Part shown: one piece after another, positions 12,016 through 20,026 of the stretch
How the letters are laid out: every line of letters starts with the position of its first letter
How positions within the stretch are numbered: position 1 is the stretch's first letter
Source of the DNA: a virus
Length of the DNA stretch: 21,623 nt
Reading direction: 5' to 3' (one strand)
IMG/VR virus record: IMGVR_UViG_3300030419_007689
Coordinates: 1 to 21,623 of that record
Program-made: the position numbers and the translations under genes
The notes under the pieces: generated by a model
Told to the model about the DNA's origin: nothing
Database searches by the model: none
The model's input: the letters and a program-made list of their open reading frames with translations, nothing else

Positions 12016-12699
12016 TTGAGCCATAACTCTAAAAAATTTGAAGAGTGTATTGACATTATCGATGAAGAAATACGTAAAAGAAAATCGAAATGGAATTTAC
12101 AATCTTTGGCGTGGATGGATTTTGATGACGTTTCTCAAATAATAAAAATACATATCTTTAAGAAATGGGCACTTTATGATCCGCAGCAGCCTTTGCGGCC
12201 TTGGCTAAATAGAATAATTTCTAATCAGCTTAAAAATTTAGTAAGGAATAATTATGGAAATTTTACACGACCATGCTTAAGGTGCGCTGCCGCCGAAGAG
12301 CCAGACGGTTGCATTTTATTTGAGAAGCAGTGTATTAGTTGTCCACTTTATGAATATTGGAATAAAAACAAAAAAGATGCCCAAAATTTAAAGATACCTG
12401 TTTCTATGGATTATCATTCTATAGAAATCAAGAATTTAACGTATGACAATAATAGCTTTAATTCTAATAAACTAAAGCTTCATGAGGTTATGATGTCAAA
12501 ACTTAAGCCTTTAGAAAGGTCAGTGTATAAATTAATATATATGGAAAATAAGTCTGATGAAGAAGTCGCTAAAATAATGAATTATAAGAGTTCCGAAGAA
12601 GGAAGGCCTCCTGGATACAAGCATATCAAAAATATCAAAAAGGCCATTATAGAAAAAGTTAAAAAAGTTTTAGAAAAAGGGGAGGTAGATATAATATGA
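12016..12699 (+). CDS. Phage sigma70-family factor with cysteine insertion
   Basis: 227 aa, ECF/gp55-like. Region 2-like: WMDFDDVSQIIKIHIFKKWA (33-52) and PLRPWLNRIISNQLKNLVRN (59-78). Region 4-like: LKPLERSVYKLIYMENKSDE (163-182) and EVAKIMNY plus a basic recognition helix near YKHIKNIKKA. Between them C87xxC90, C99 and C106xxC109 form a probable zinc-binding insertion. It likely redirects host RNA polymerase to middle or late genes. The start is TTG at 12016; the next Met is residue 34, inside the conserved region, so TTG is preferred. It overlaps the next gene by four bases. Confidence 0.8.
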   Translation: MSHNSKKFEECIDIIDEEIRKRKSKWNLQSLAWMDFDDVSQIIKIHIFKKWALYDPQQPLRPWLNRIISNQLKNLVRNNYGNFTRPCLRCAAAEEPDGCILFEKQCISCPLYEYWNKNKKDAQNLKIPVSMDYHSIEIKNLTYDNNSFNSNKLKLHEVMMSKLKPLERSVYKLIYMENKSDEEVAKIMNYKSSEEGRPPGYKHIKNIKKAIIEKVKKVLEKGEVDII

Positions 12700-13781
12700 G
12701 TAATGAAATAATTTTATCGACAGAGCAGACTGAAAATATAATCCAAGAATGGAATTCTCGCCCTAATAACCCACCCTCTTTATTAGAACTAATTAATATT
12801 GCTTTCCCTGATAAAAACGTAGACGGAAGAAGTAAAGAAGGTAAAGCCGTAAAGGCTTTTTTGGCTACTCAAAGTATTAAAGCGAGAGCCGCTCAAGAAT
12901 ACAAAGCTAAAGAAGCAAAATTAACAAAAGAGCATCAAGAATTTATTGATAATAATTATAAAATGATGACTTTTGTAGAAATCGCTAGAGTGATTTTTGC
13001 TAACGAAAAAATAACCAATTTAAATAAGGAAGCTAAAGTCGTTGAAAATTATATAAAACAAATAGACCCATCTCATGATTCTTCGGAAGAAATAAATATT
13101 ACTCACGAGCAATATAAACCCCCTTCTACTTTTAGTTTAGCTTTATCTAAAATTAATAAATATATTTACGAAAAATGGGATAAAGAAAAACTTGTAGCTA
13201 GAGAAAAGAAAAATGTAGAAGCTTTATTAGGTTACATGAATACTTACCGTTTTATACATCAGATTAATAGTTATAATTCGGAGCCTACTCGGGAGCTTTT
13301 TGAATCTAGCTTTGTAAGGTACACCTGTGATAAAAATGATCTTACGCAAGAAGAAGTAGATCAATACATCGTGTTATCCTCAGAGGTCGTAATAGCTTCT
13401 AATATCCAGAATAGAGTTGAACATTTACAAAATTTATTAGATGACGCTGCTAATGATACAGACGGTAGACGTATTGCAATGTCCTTGGTGGAAGCCATAA
13501 ATACGGCACAAAATGAATACCATCAATCAGTGAATAGACAGCAAAAACTTTTAGAAAGCCTAAAAGAAAAAAGAAGTGATCGACTTAAAAACCAACTAAA
13601 AGAGAACGCTAGTATTTTAAATTTAGTAGAAATGTGGAAATCAGAAGAGTCACGTCATAAAATGATTCACCTTGCTAATTTAAGGAAAGAAGCGGTTGCT
13701 GAAGAAGTTGAAAAGTTAAGTTCAATGGATGAAATTAAAGCAAGAATTATGGGGTTATCAGAAGGTGAAGTATTAAATTAA
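12696..13781 (+). CDS. Helical protein with internal repeat, unknown
   Basis: 361 aa, almost wholly helical, no membrane segment. Two N-terminal repeats resemble each other: PSLLELINIAFPDKNVDGRS-KEGKAVKAFLA (about 27-57) and MTFVEIARVIFANEKITNLN-KEAKVVENYIK (about 90-120), both hydrophobic helix, turn, then KExxxVxxxx, like paired small HTH units. The C-terminal two thirds look like coiled coil (EYHQSVNRQQKLLESLKEKR). Lying between the sigma factor and the packaging genes, it might be a DNA-binding or small-terminase-like protein, but I cannot show that. A strong Shine-Dalgarno (GGGGAGG 12679-12685) sits ten bases before the ATG, which lies in the sigma-factor stop. Confidence 0.7.
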   Translation: MSNEIILSTEQTENIIQEWNSRPNNPPSLLELINIAFPDKNVDGRSKEGKAVKAFLATQSIKARAAQEYKAKEAKLTKEHQEFIDNNYKMMTFVEIARVIFANEKITNLNKEAKVVENYIKQIDPSHDSSEEINITHEQYKPPSTFSLALSKINKYIYEKWDKEKLVAREKKNVEALLGYMNTYRFIHQINSYNSEPTRELFESSFVRYTCDKNDLTQEEVDQYIVLSSEVVIASNIQNRVEHLQNLLDDAANDTDGRRIAMSLVEAINTAQNEYHQSVNRQQKLLESLKEKRSDRLKNQLKENASILNLVEMWKSEESRHKMIHLANLRKEAVAEEVEKLSSMDEIKARIMGLSEGEVLN

Positions 13782-13782
13782 A

Positions 13783-14520
13783 ATGATTTTACATGATAAA
13801 AAAATAATTTTCATACATATCCCCCGCACGGGAGGTACGAGTGTAGAGGAGTATTTTCAATTTAAACATCAACACGGATGGAAACCCGATACGGCTCAAC
13901 ATTTAACACTGAAAGAATACAGTGATCATTATGACGTAGAAGATTATTTTAAATTTACAATTGTAAGGAATCCTTGGGATAGATTAGTTTCTTGGTATTT
14001 ATGGTCTCATGCTGAAGTAATTTATTTTCAATACCTTGCTGAAACAGGCCGCTTTAGTACACGGGGGGAATCTGCAAGAAATAAAGCTTGGAATAAAGGA
14101 AGGGATTTAATCAGTGATAAAAAAAATACTTTTACTGATCCGAAATTATTTTTAAAATTTAAAACCGCTTTTTCCAGTTTCATTGAGAGGCTTAATGATC
14201 AAGAAGAATTAGTTTATGATCCGTACTTCGACAATAATGCGATTTTGAGTAATCGCTTAAGCGGTAGATGGATAATGCCTCAAGTGAGATGGATTGAAAT
14301 AAATAATAAAATTAATTTAGATTATATTTGTAAGTTTGAAAAATTAAAAAACAACTTCAATACAGTATTAAGAAAAAATAAATTAAAAAATACCACTCTA
14401 GAAAGAAAAGGTAAAATCCATCATAAGCCTAATTATAGAAAATTTTACACCAAGAAAAATCAAGAAATCATAGGCCGTCTTTATAAAGAAGATGTAAAAA
14501 AATTTAAATATGAGTTTTAA
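13783..14520 (+). CDS. Carbohydrate sulfotransferase-like protein
   Basis: 245 aa. The 5'-phosphosulfate loop is clear: IIFIHIPRTGGTSVEEYF (8-25), and the 3'-phosphate motif is TIVRNPWDRLVSWYLW, as in the Sulfotransfer_2 family of sugar sulfotransferases using PAPS. The C-terminus YKEDVKKFKYEF is also typical. It would add sulfate to a glycan, fitting with the sugar genes to the left. There is no PAPS synthesis gene in view, so host PAPS must be used. One base separates it from the upstream stop, and the downstream ERCC4 gene starts 11 bases before this stop. No Shine-Dalgarno. Confidence 0.85.
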   Translation: MILHDKKIIFIHIPRTGGTSVEEYFQFKHQHGWKPDTAQHLTLKEYSDHYDVEDYFKFTIVRNPWDRLVSWYLWSHAEVIYFQYLAETGRFSTRGESARNKAWNKGRDLISDKKNTFTDPKLFLKFKTAFSSFIERLNDQEELVYDPYFDNNAILSNRLSGRWIMPQVRWIEINNKINLDYICKFEKLKNNFNTVLRKNKLKNTTLERKGKIHHKPNYRKFYTKKNQEIIGRLYKEDVKKFKYEF

Positions 14521-15466
14521 ATGTAAAGTTTGCGGTCAAGAGTTTGAAACCGAAAGAAAACTTCATTCTCACTTAAAGAAACATGACTTGAGGGTAGCTG
14601 CTTATTATCAGCAATATTACCCCCGTTATGATTTATACGATGGAAAAATAATTAAATTTAAATCTAAAGAATATTACTTTAAAACAGATTTTAATACTAA
14701 AACTAATTTATTAAAATGGTTGGATAATCTACCAGAAAAAAAAGCGAAAGAATATTTAAAAAATATATTAACTCAAAGAAAAGAAGAAAAAAATCTACTT
14801 TATTCCCCCTGTCAGGTGGAGCTTCGAAGCTTGGGTTATCCTTCTATAATATCTTTTGAAAAAAAATTTAAAGATTATTATAAGCTATGTAAATCTTTGG
14901 GTTTTGAAAATAAATACCAAAAACTCTTACTAGAAGAAGGTAAATTTTTAGGAGCCACAGCTATAGGTAAAGACAGTGAGGATTGTAAAATTTACGTGGA
15001 TAGTCGGGAGCAATTACCGCTGAAATTTAACTTACCTACAGAAAAAAAAGGTTTAAAATTTGGAGATTATGCTTTAAGCGATAAATCATTAACATGTAAT
15101 TGTTATATAGAAAGAAAATCTTTAGCTGATTTTATTTCAACTATTAGCGTATTGAATCACGATAGATTTTGTAGAGAAATCGAAAGGGCTTCAGAAAATA
15201 ATGCCAATTTAATCATATTAATAGAGGACACTCTTACGCACGCTCTCTCTTTTCCTTTCTTGCCTTATATTTCCAAAAAAATAAAAGTAACTCCTGAATT
15301 TATTTTTCACAAAGTAAGAGAAATGATTCAAAAATATGATCATATACAATTTTTGTTTGTGAACGGAAGGAAAGAAGCAGTAAGGGTTATAGAAAAGATA
15401 TTTTTTTCTAATTGTCTTTATAAAAAAATTGATTTACAATTGCATTACGATAATAAAAAATTATAA
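14510..15466 (+). CDS. C2H2 zinc finger - ERCC4-type nuclease
   Basis: 318 aa. Residues 5-25 form a classical C2H2 finger (Cys5, Cys8, His21, His25; CKVCGQEF... LHSHLKKH). After a Lys-rich linker of about 130 residues comes an ERCC4/XPF nuclease domain: YVDSREQLPLKF (Asp164, Glu167), KFGDYALS (Asp186) and IERKSLADF (Glu201, Arg202, Lys203), the GD-x(n)-ERKxxxD signature, followed by DRFCREIERA. It should cut structured or branched DNA in recombination, repair or packaging. The finger plus ERCC4 arrangement is unusual. No helix-hairpin-helix domain is visible after the nuclease. Confidence 0.85.
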   Translation: MSFKCKVCGQEFETERKLHSHLKKHDLRVAAYYQQYYPRYDLYDGKIIKFKSKEYYFKTDFNTKTNLLKWLDNLPEKKAKEYLKNILTQRKEEKNLLYSPCQVELRSLGYPSIISFEKKFKDYYKLCKSLGFENKYQKLLLEEGKFLGATAIGKDSEDCKIYVDSREQLPLKFNLPTEKKGLKFGDYALSDKSLTCNCYIERKSLADFISTISVLNHDRFCREIERASENNANLIILIEDTLTHALSFPFLPYISKKIKVTPEFIFHKVREMIQKYDHIQFLFVNGRKEAVRVIEKIFFSNCLYKKIDLQLHYDNKKL

Positions 15467-15472
15467 AATTTT

Positions 15473-16141
15473 ATGTTTTTAAGTCACCAACAATATAAAA
15501 ATTCTTCCCCTTTTCCTAATATAGTAATAGATAATTTTTTTAGCGACGAAGAATTAACCCAATGTATGCAATCCATTTTAGATAACATTAATAATTTAGA
15601 GTGGAAACAGCAAGATTATCATTTTCAAGTTAATAAACGTTGGTTAGAGGACATTGTCAAGATGCCGTTGGAAGTCAAAAAGATTATGTGGCAACTTCAC
15701 TCTACTGAATTTTTATGTTTTTTAAAAGATTTAACTGGCATCAAAGGGATAATTGATGACCCCTTAAACATAGGGGGCGGTATTCATTGTACAGGGGCTT
15801 GCGGTAAGTTAAACATTCATAAAGATTTCAACTATAATAAAGAAACGGGTTTAACAAGAAAAATTAATGTTTTAGTTTTTTTAAATAAAGAATGGCGTCC
15901 TGAATGGAACGGTAATTTAGAACTCTGGTCAAGAGATAGATCACAAAAAGTGAAGGAGATACCTCCTAATTTTAACAAAATGGTTATTTTTAATACCGAC
16001 GAAGATTCTTATCATGGTTGTCCTGCGCCCTTAGAATGTCCTGATGATAGATTTAGACTATCCTTAGCTACTTATTATTACATTCATGAAGAAAACTTAG
16101 ATGAAAGCCAGCAAAGGCATCATTCGGAATTTTACGACTAA
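15473..16141 (+). CDS. 2OG-Fe(II) oxygenase, prolyl-4-hydroxylase-like
   Basis: 222 aa. Starts FPNIVIDNFFSDEELTQC, the typical opening of this family. Iron ligands His116-x-Asp118 (LNIHKDFNYN) and His181 (SYHGCPAPL) with Arg195 (DRFRLSLATYYY) for 2-oxoglutarate are all present, and FLNKEWRPEWNGNLELW is the characteristic core. Probably hydroxylates a protein or a sugar. It is unrelated in detail to the oxygenase at 9629. Weak promoter-like bases (TTGCAT 15440-15445, 16 bp, TATAAA 15462-15467) lie five bases before ATG; no Shine-Dalgarno. Two bases separate its stop from the terminase gene. Confidence 0.88.
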   Translation: MFLSHQQYKNSSPFPNIVIDNFFSDEELTQCMQSILDNINNLEWKQQDYHFQVNKRWLEDIVKMPLEVKKIMWQLHSTEFLCFLKDLTGIKGIIDDPLNIGGGIHCTGACGKLNIHKDFNYNKETGLTRKINVLVFLNKEWRPEWNGNLELWSRDRSQKVKEIPPNFNKMVIFNTDEDSYHGCPAPLECPDDRFRLSLATYYYIHEENLDESQQRHHSEFYD

Positions 16142-16143
16142 AA

Positions 16144-17976
16144 ATGTGGTATTGCCCTGATAAATATAAAAAAAATTTACCTGATACTAATTCAGAACTT
16201 TTAAAATTAGAAGGTATCTTAGAGGATAAGGAAGCTAAAATTTCTTTAGCTAGATTTTTGAGCGCCAACTTAGGTATTACCACGGAGCTTATTTCAGGAA
16301 TTAAACTTGCCCCTTTTCAAGAGATTACATTGAAAGGAATGATGAATAGAAATTTTTCTATGTGCGTTTGGGGTCGGGGTTGCGGGAAAACTTTTATTGC
16401 TTCTGTATTTTGTTTTCTTCAATGTATATTTAATCCTGGAACTAAAATTTTAATTGCGGGACCTACGTTTCGTACCGCTAGATTTATTTTTAATAATTTA
16501 GAAAAATTAGTACAATCCAAAGGCGCGGAATTATTGCAGCAAGCTTTTTCCACAAAACCCTCTAAAAGAAACGATCAATTCGAATGGTCTATTAACGGAG
16601 GAACTATTACAGCTATACCCCTTAATGGAGAGAAAATCCGTGGCTTTAGAGCAAACATTCTATTATTAGATGAGTTCCTATTGTTACCTGAAGAATTAAT
16701 AAATACAGTATTAATGCCTTTTTTGGTAGCCCCCCAGAATATGAAAGAGAGATTAGAAGTAAGAGCTCTGGAAGATGATTTAATTAAGAGAGGGAAGATA
16801 ACAGAAGAAGATAGAATGCCCTTTGAAAATAATTCTAAAATGATAGCTTTGTCTTCCGCTTCTTATACTTTTGAAAATTTATATAAGACTTATAGAGAGT
16901 GGACTAATAAAATATATTCCGACGAACAAGGTGATGCCAATTATTTTATATCTCAAATGGGGTATGAAGCTTTACCAGAAGAAATGATAGATAAAACTGT
17001 TATAGAAGAAGCTCAAGACGGAGGGGCTTCGCATTCGTCTTTTTTAAGAGAGTATTGCGCTCAATTTACAGATGGTTCTGACTCTTATTTTAGTGCTAAA
17101 AAAATGCATGAATGTACAATCCCTGACGGAGAAAGTCCTACCACTTTAATAAAGGGGTCTTCAGATTCAGTTTACATCTTGGGTATTGACCCTTCTTTTT
17201 CAAATAGTCCAAGTTCGGACTTTTTTGCTATGTCTTTACTAGAGGTGGATAAAAACACGTCCGAAGGAACCTTGGTACATAGTTATGCTGTGGCGGGTGG
17301 AGACTTAAAAGATCATATTAATTATTTATATTATCTTTATACCAACTTTAATATAGAATTAATTGTTATTGATAATGCAGGGTATCAGTTTTTAGATAGC
17401 TGTAATGAATCTGAAAACTTCGTAAATGCGGGTATTAATTTAAAATTTATAGATTTTGACTCAGCAAAAGATGGCTCTGATTATTTAAAAGAAATTAGGA
17501 AATTTAAAAGAGACTTAAACAAAACAGATCATCGTATTTGTTTTAAGCAAAATTTTACAAGTGATTTTTTAAGAAAAGCCAACGAACAACTTCAGGCTGC
17601 TATTGATCATAAAAAAATATGGTTTGCTTCTCGAACCACAGCTAATGGCTCAATGTTTGATAAACAGTCTAATTATCATATTAATTTGAAATTAGTTGGG
17701 GAAAACAATATTGGTGAATTTATAGAAACTCAAGACACCTTAGTTTATTCCACTAAAAAACAATGCGCTCTCGTAGAGGTAAAATCTACCGCTAAAGGAA
17801 CTCAAACTTTTGATTTACCACAGCATTTAAAGAGAAGCACCTCTCCCCACCGCGCTCGAAAAGACAATTACACGACTTTAATGCTGGCTAATTGGGGCCT
17901 TAAATGTTACAATGACAGTAGAAATACAAACGAAAAAGAAATAAATTCCACCTTTTTACCTCAAATGTTCCGTTAG
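16144..17976 (+). CDS. terL: Terminase large subunit
   Basis: 610 aa, a normal T4-like length. The motor domain has Walker A GRGCGKT (77-83) and Walker B ILLLDEF (172-178); a coupling motif SSAS follows near 237-240. The nuclease domain has GIDPSF (Asp349), LIVIDNAG (Asp410) and a late Asp in ARKDNYTTLMLANWG near 580. It packages DNA through the portal encoded next. All catalytic residues are visible, so the enzyme should be active. The start follows a TAAAA run without Shine-Dalgarno. No obvious small terminase sits beside it; the helical protein at 12696 is a remote candidate. Confidence 0.93.
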   Translation: MWYCPDKYKKNLPDTNSELLKLEGILEDKEAKISLARFLSANLGITTELISGIKLAPFQEITLKGMMNRNFSMCVWGRGCGKTFIASVFCFLQCIFNPGTKILIAGPTFRTARFIFNNLEKLVQSKGAELLQQAFSTKPSKRNDQFEWSINGGTITAIPLNGEKIRGFRANILLLDEFLLLPEELINTVLMPFLVAPQNMKERLEVRALEDDLIKRGKITEEDRMPFENNSKMIALSSASYTFENLYKTYREWTNKIYSDEQGDANYFISQMGYEALPEEMIDKTVIEEAQDGGASHSSFLREYCAQFTDGSDSYFSAKKMHECTIPDGESPTTLIKGSSDSVYILGIDPSFSNSPSSDFFAMSLLEVDKNTSEGTLVHSYAVAGGDLKDHINYLYYLYTNFNIELIVIDNAGYQFLDSCNESENFVNAGINLKFIDFDSAKDGSDYLKEIRKFKRDLNKTDHRICFKQNFTSDFLRKANEQLQAAIDHKKIWFASRTTANGSMFDKQSNYHINLKLVGENNIGEFIETQDTLVYSTKKQCALVEVKSTAKGTQTFDLPQHLKRSTSPHRARKDNYTTLMLANWGLKCYNDSRNTNEKEINSTFLPQMFR

Positions 17977-17979
17977 AAG

Positions 17980-17987
17980 TGTAATAA
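17980..17987 (+). promoter_or_regulatory. Candidate phage promoter motif TGTAATAA (before portal)
   Basis: AAGTGTAATAA, in the 21-base gap before the portal gene, repeats the AAGTGTAATA seen before phoH. It begins 18 bases before ATG. Confidence 0.3.
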
Positions 17988-17997
17988 TTTATTAATT

Positions 17998-20025
17998 ATG
18001 AGTAAACCTAAAAAAGCTGCAAAAACTTCTAATACTGGAAGAAAACCTGCAAAAAAGTCAGCTAAGAAGATGACGAGCACCGCCTCGAAGAAAGATCAAG
18101 GGGATACTACTCCTTTTATGGCTTATGAATCTACCGCCAACATTACGACAAATTATACTTCTACTCGACGTAACAAAGCGGCCACTATTAATCGTACGGA
18201 TAAATATGCTAATATATCTAACGGTTTAGTGCCATTCAAATATTCTTACGAATATGGGGATAGTGGTACAAAAAGTCTGGACGTTAGGGATGCTGTAATT
18301 TTATGTCAAAAAGCTTATTATAATTTCTCTCAATTTAGAAATGTTATTGATTTGATGACCGAGTTTTCTTTGGGGAATATTTACTTCAGAGGGGCTAGTA
18401 AAAAGTCGCGAGCTTTTTTTGAAGCTTTATTTAATAAATTAAATATTTGGGATTTTCAAGATCAATTTTTTAGAGAATATTATAGATCAGGAAACGTATT
18501 TGTTTATAGATTTGATGCTACCCTTAGCAATCAAGAGGTTAGTAAAATAACCCAAACTTTTGGTAGTAACTTATCTTCTACTTTAAGTTCCACTAATAAA
18601 ATCCCTAGTTCTTACATGTTGGTAAATCCCGCCGACATTAGAATGACAGGAACTTTGGCTTTTAATAATCCTGTTTACTATAAATTAGTAACTAATTACG
18701 AGTTAGAAAGATTAAAAACTCGTAAAACCGAAGAGGACAAACAAATGTTTGATTCTCTCCCTAAAAATATTCAGAAACAAATCGATACTACGAGAAGCGC
18801 GGCTGTTCAGATTCCTTTGGATGTAGATAGAATAAAGGCAGTTTTTTATAAAAAACAAGACTATGAGCCCTTTGCTGTTCCTATGGGCTATCCTGTTTTA
18901 GCTGATATAAGTTTTAAAGATGAACTTAAAAAAATGGACATGGCTATTGGTAGGTGTATGCAACAAGCTATCCTATTAGTCACAATGGGGACTGATCCTG
19001 AAAAGGGTGGAATCAATCAACGTAATCTTCAAGCCATGCAGGAACTTTTCCAAAATGAGTCAGTAGGTAGAGTCCTTATAGCTGATTATACTACTAAAGC
19101 TGAATTCGTTGTTCCTAAAATTGCGGAATTAATGGACCCTAAAAAATATGAGATTTTTGATAGAGACATTAACAATGGTCTTAATAACATATTAGTAGGC
19201 GGTGAAAAATTTGCTAACCAAGAAAGTAAAGTTAAGGTATTTGTATCTCGACTTAATCAGGGTAGGCAAGCTTTTTTAAATAATTTTATTATCCCTGAGA
19301 TTAAAAGAATTTCTAAAAATTTAGGATTTAAGAATTACCCGATTCCTTATTTTGATGAGATGTCTCTTCAAGATAGCGTTTTAAAAGATAGGGTTTATTC
19401 TCGTCTCTTGGAATTAGGTATTCTTACCCCAGAAGAAACTTTGACCGCTATAAATACGGGTAGGTTGCCCGATAAAGAATCCTCATTAGAAAATCAAAGG
19501 GAGTACATGAAACAAAGAAACGAAGGTCTTTATACGCCCTTAGTTGGAGGAAGCCCGCTAGCCCAAACTATTAAAGTAGAAGAAACTAGCGACAAGAAAA
19601 AATCCCAAACACCACCAAAAGAAGCAGGTAGACCTGACGGTACATCAGGAATCCCGCAAGAAAACAGGAAAGTTTCTCCAGTAGGTCAAGGAGAAAATTC
19701 ACAAGCTTATAGTTTAGATAAAGTAAAAGACAACATGATTCTAGCTCAAAAATTGGAAAGCTCGGTCTCTTCGGAACTTAGAAAAACCCATAAAGTAAAA
19801 AGGTTAAATAAAACTCAAAAAGAGGTTGCTATTCAAATATCGGAAACTATTATAGCTAACGAAACCCCTGATCAATGGGAAAAAAGTATTAAAAAATATT
19901 GCAAGAAACCTGTTGACCATAACAGTGAAAGAGTAGAGTTTGTTAGGCAAATTGCTGATAAACATCAATTAGATTTTTATTTAGCGAGTATTTTAGCGTC
20001 AAGTTTAAAAATAGAAGAAAAATAA
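17998..20025 (+). CDS. Portal protein
   Basis: 675 aa, consistent with large T4-like portals. The basic, Lys/Ala-rich N-terminus (about 1-40) is followed by the portal core: SQFRNVIDLMTEFSLGNIYF, FQDQFFREYYRSGNVFVYRF, MLVNPADIRM, and a helical crown/stem section LKKMDMAIGRCMQQAILLVT. Later EETLTAINTGRLPDKESS and a long Gln/Lys-rich C-terminal extension (about 525-675) ending in a helical domain. It forms the dodecameric ring at the capsid vertex and docks the terminase. Assignment rests on these stretches and on position right after terL; the C-terminal extension might carry a separate scaffold or DNA-binding role. Confidence 0.87.
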   Translation: MSKPKKAAKTSNTGRKPAKKSAKKMTSTASKKDQGDTTPFMAYESTANITTNYTSTRRNKAATINRTDKYANISNGLVPFKYSYEYGDSGTKSLDVRDAVILCQKAYYNFSQFRNVIDLMTEFSLGNIYFRGASKKSRAFFEALFNKLNIWDFQDQFFREYYRSGNVFVYRFDATLSNQEVSKITQTFGSNLSSTLSSTNKIPSSYMLVNPADIRMTGTLAFNNPVYYKLVTNYELERLKTRKTEEDKQMFDSLPKNIQKQIDTTRSAAVQIPLDVDRIKAVFYKKQDYEPFAVPMGYPVLADISFKDELKKMDMAIGRCMQQAILLVTMGTDPEKGGINQRNLQAMQELFQNESVGRVLIADYTTKAEFVVPKIAELMDPKKYEIFDRDINNGLNNILVGGEKFANQESKVKVFVSRLNQGRQAFLNNFIIPEIKRISKNLGFKNYPIPYFDEMSLQDSVLKDRVYSRLLELGILTPEETLTAINTGRLPDKESSLENQREYMKQRNEGLYTPLVGGSPLAQTIKVEETSDKKKSQTPPKEAGRPDGTSGIPQENRKVSPVGQGENSQAYSLDKVKDNMILAQKLESSVSSELRKTHKVKRLNKTQKEVAIQISETIIANETPDQWEKSIKKYCKKPVDHNSERVEFVRQIADKHQLDFYLASILASSLKIEEK

Positions 20026-20026
20026 T

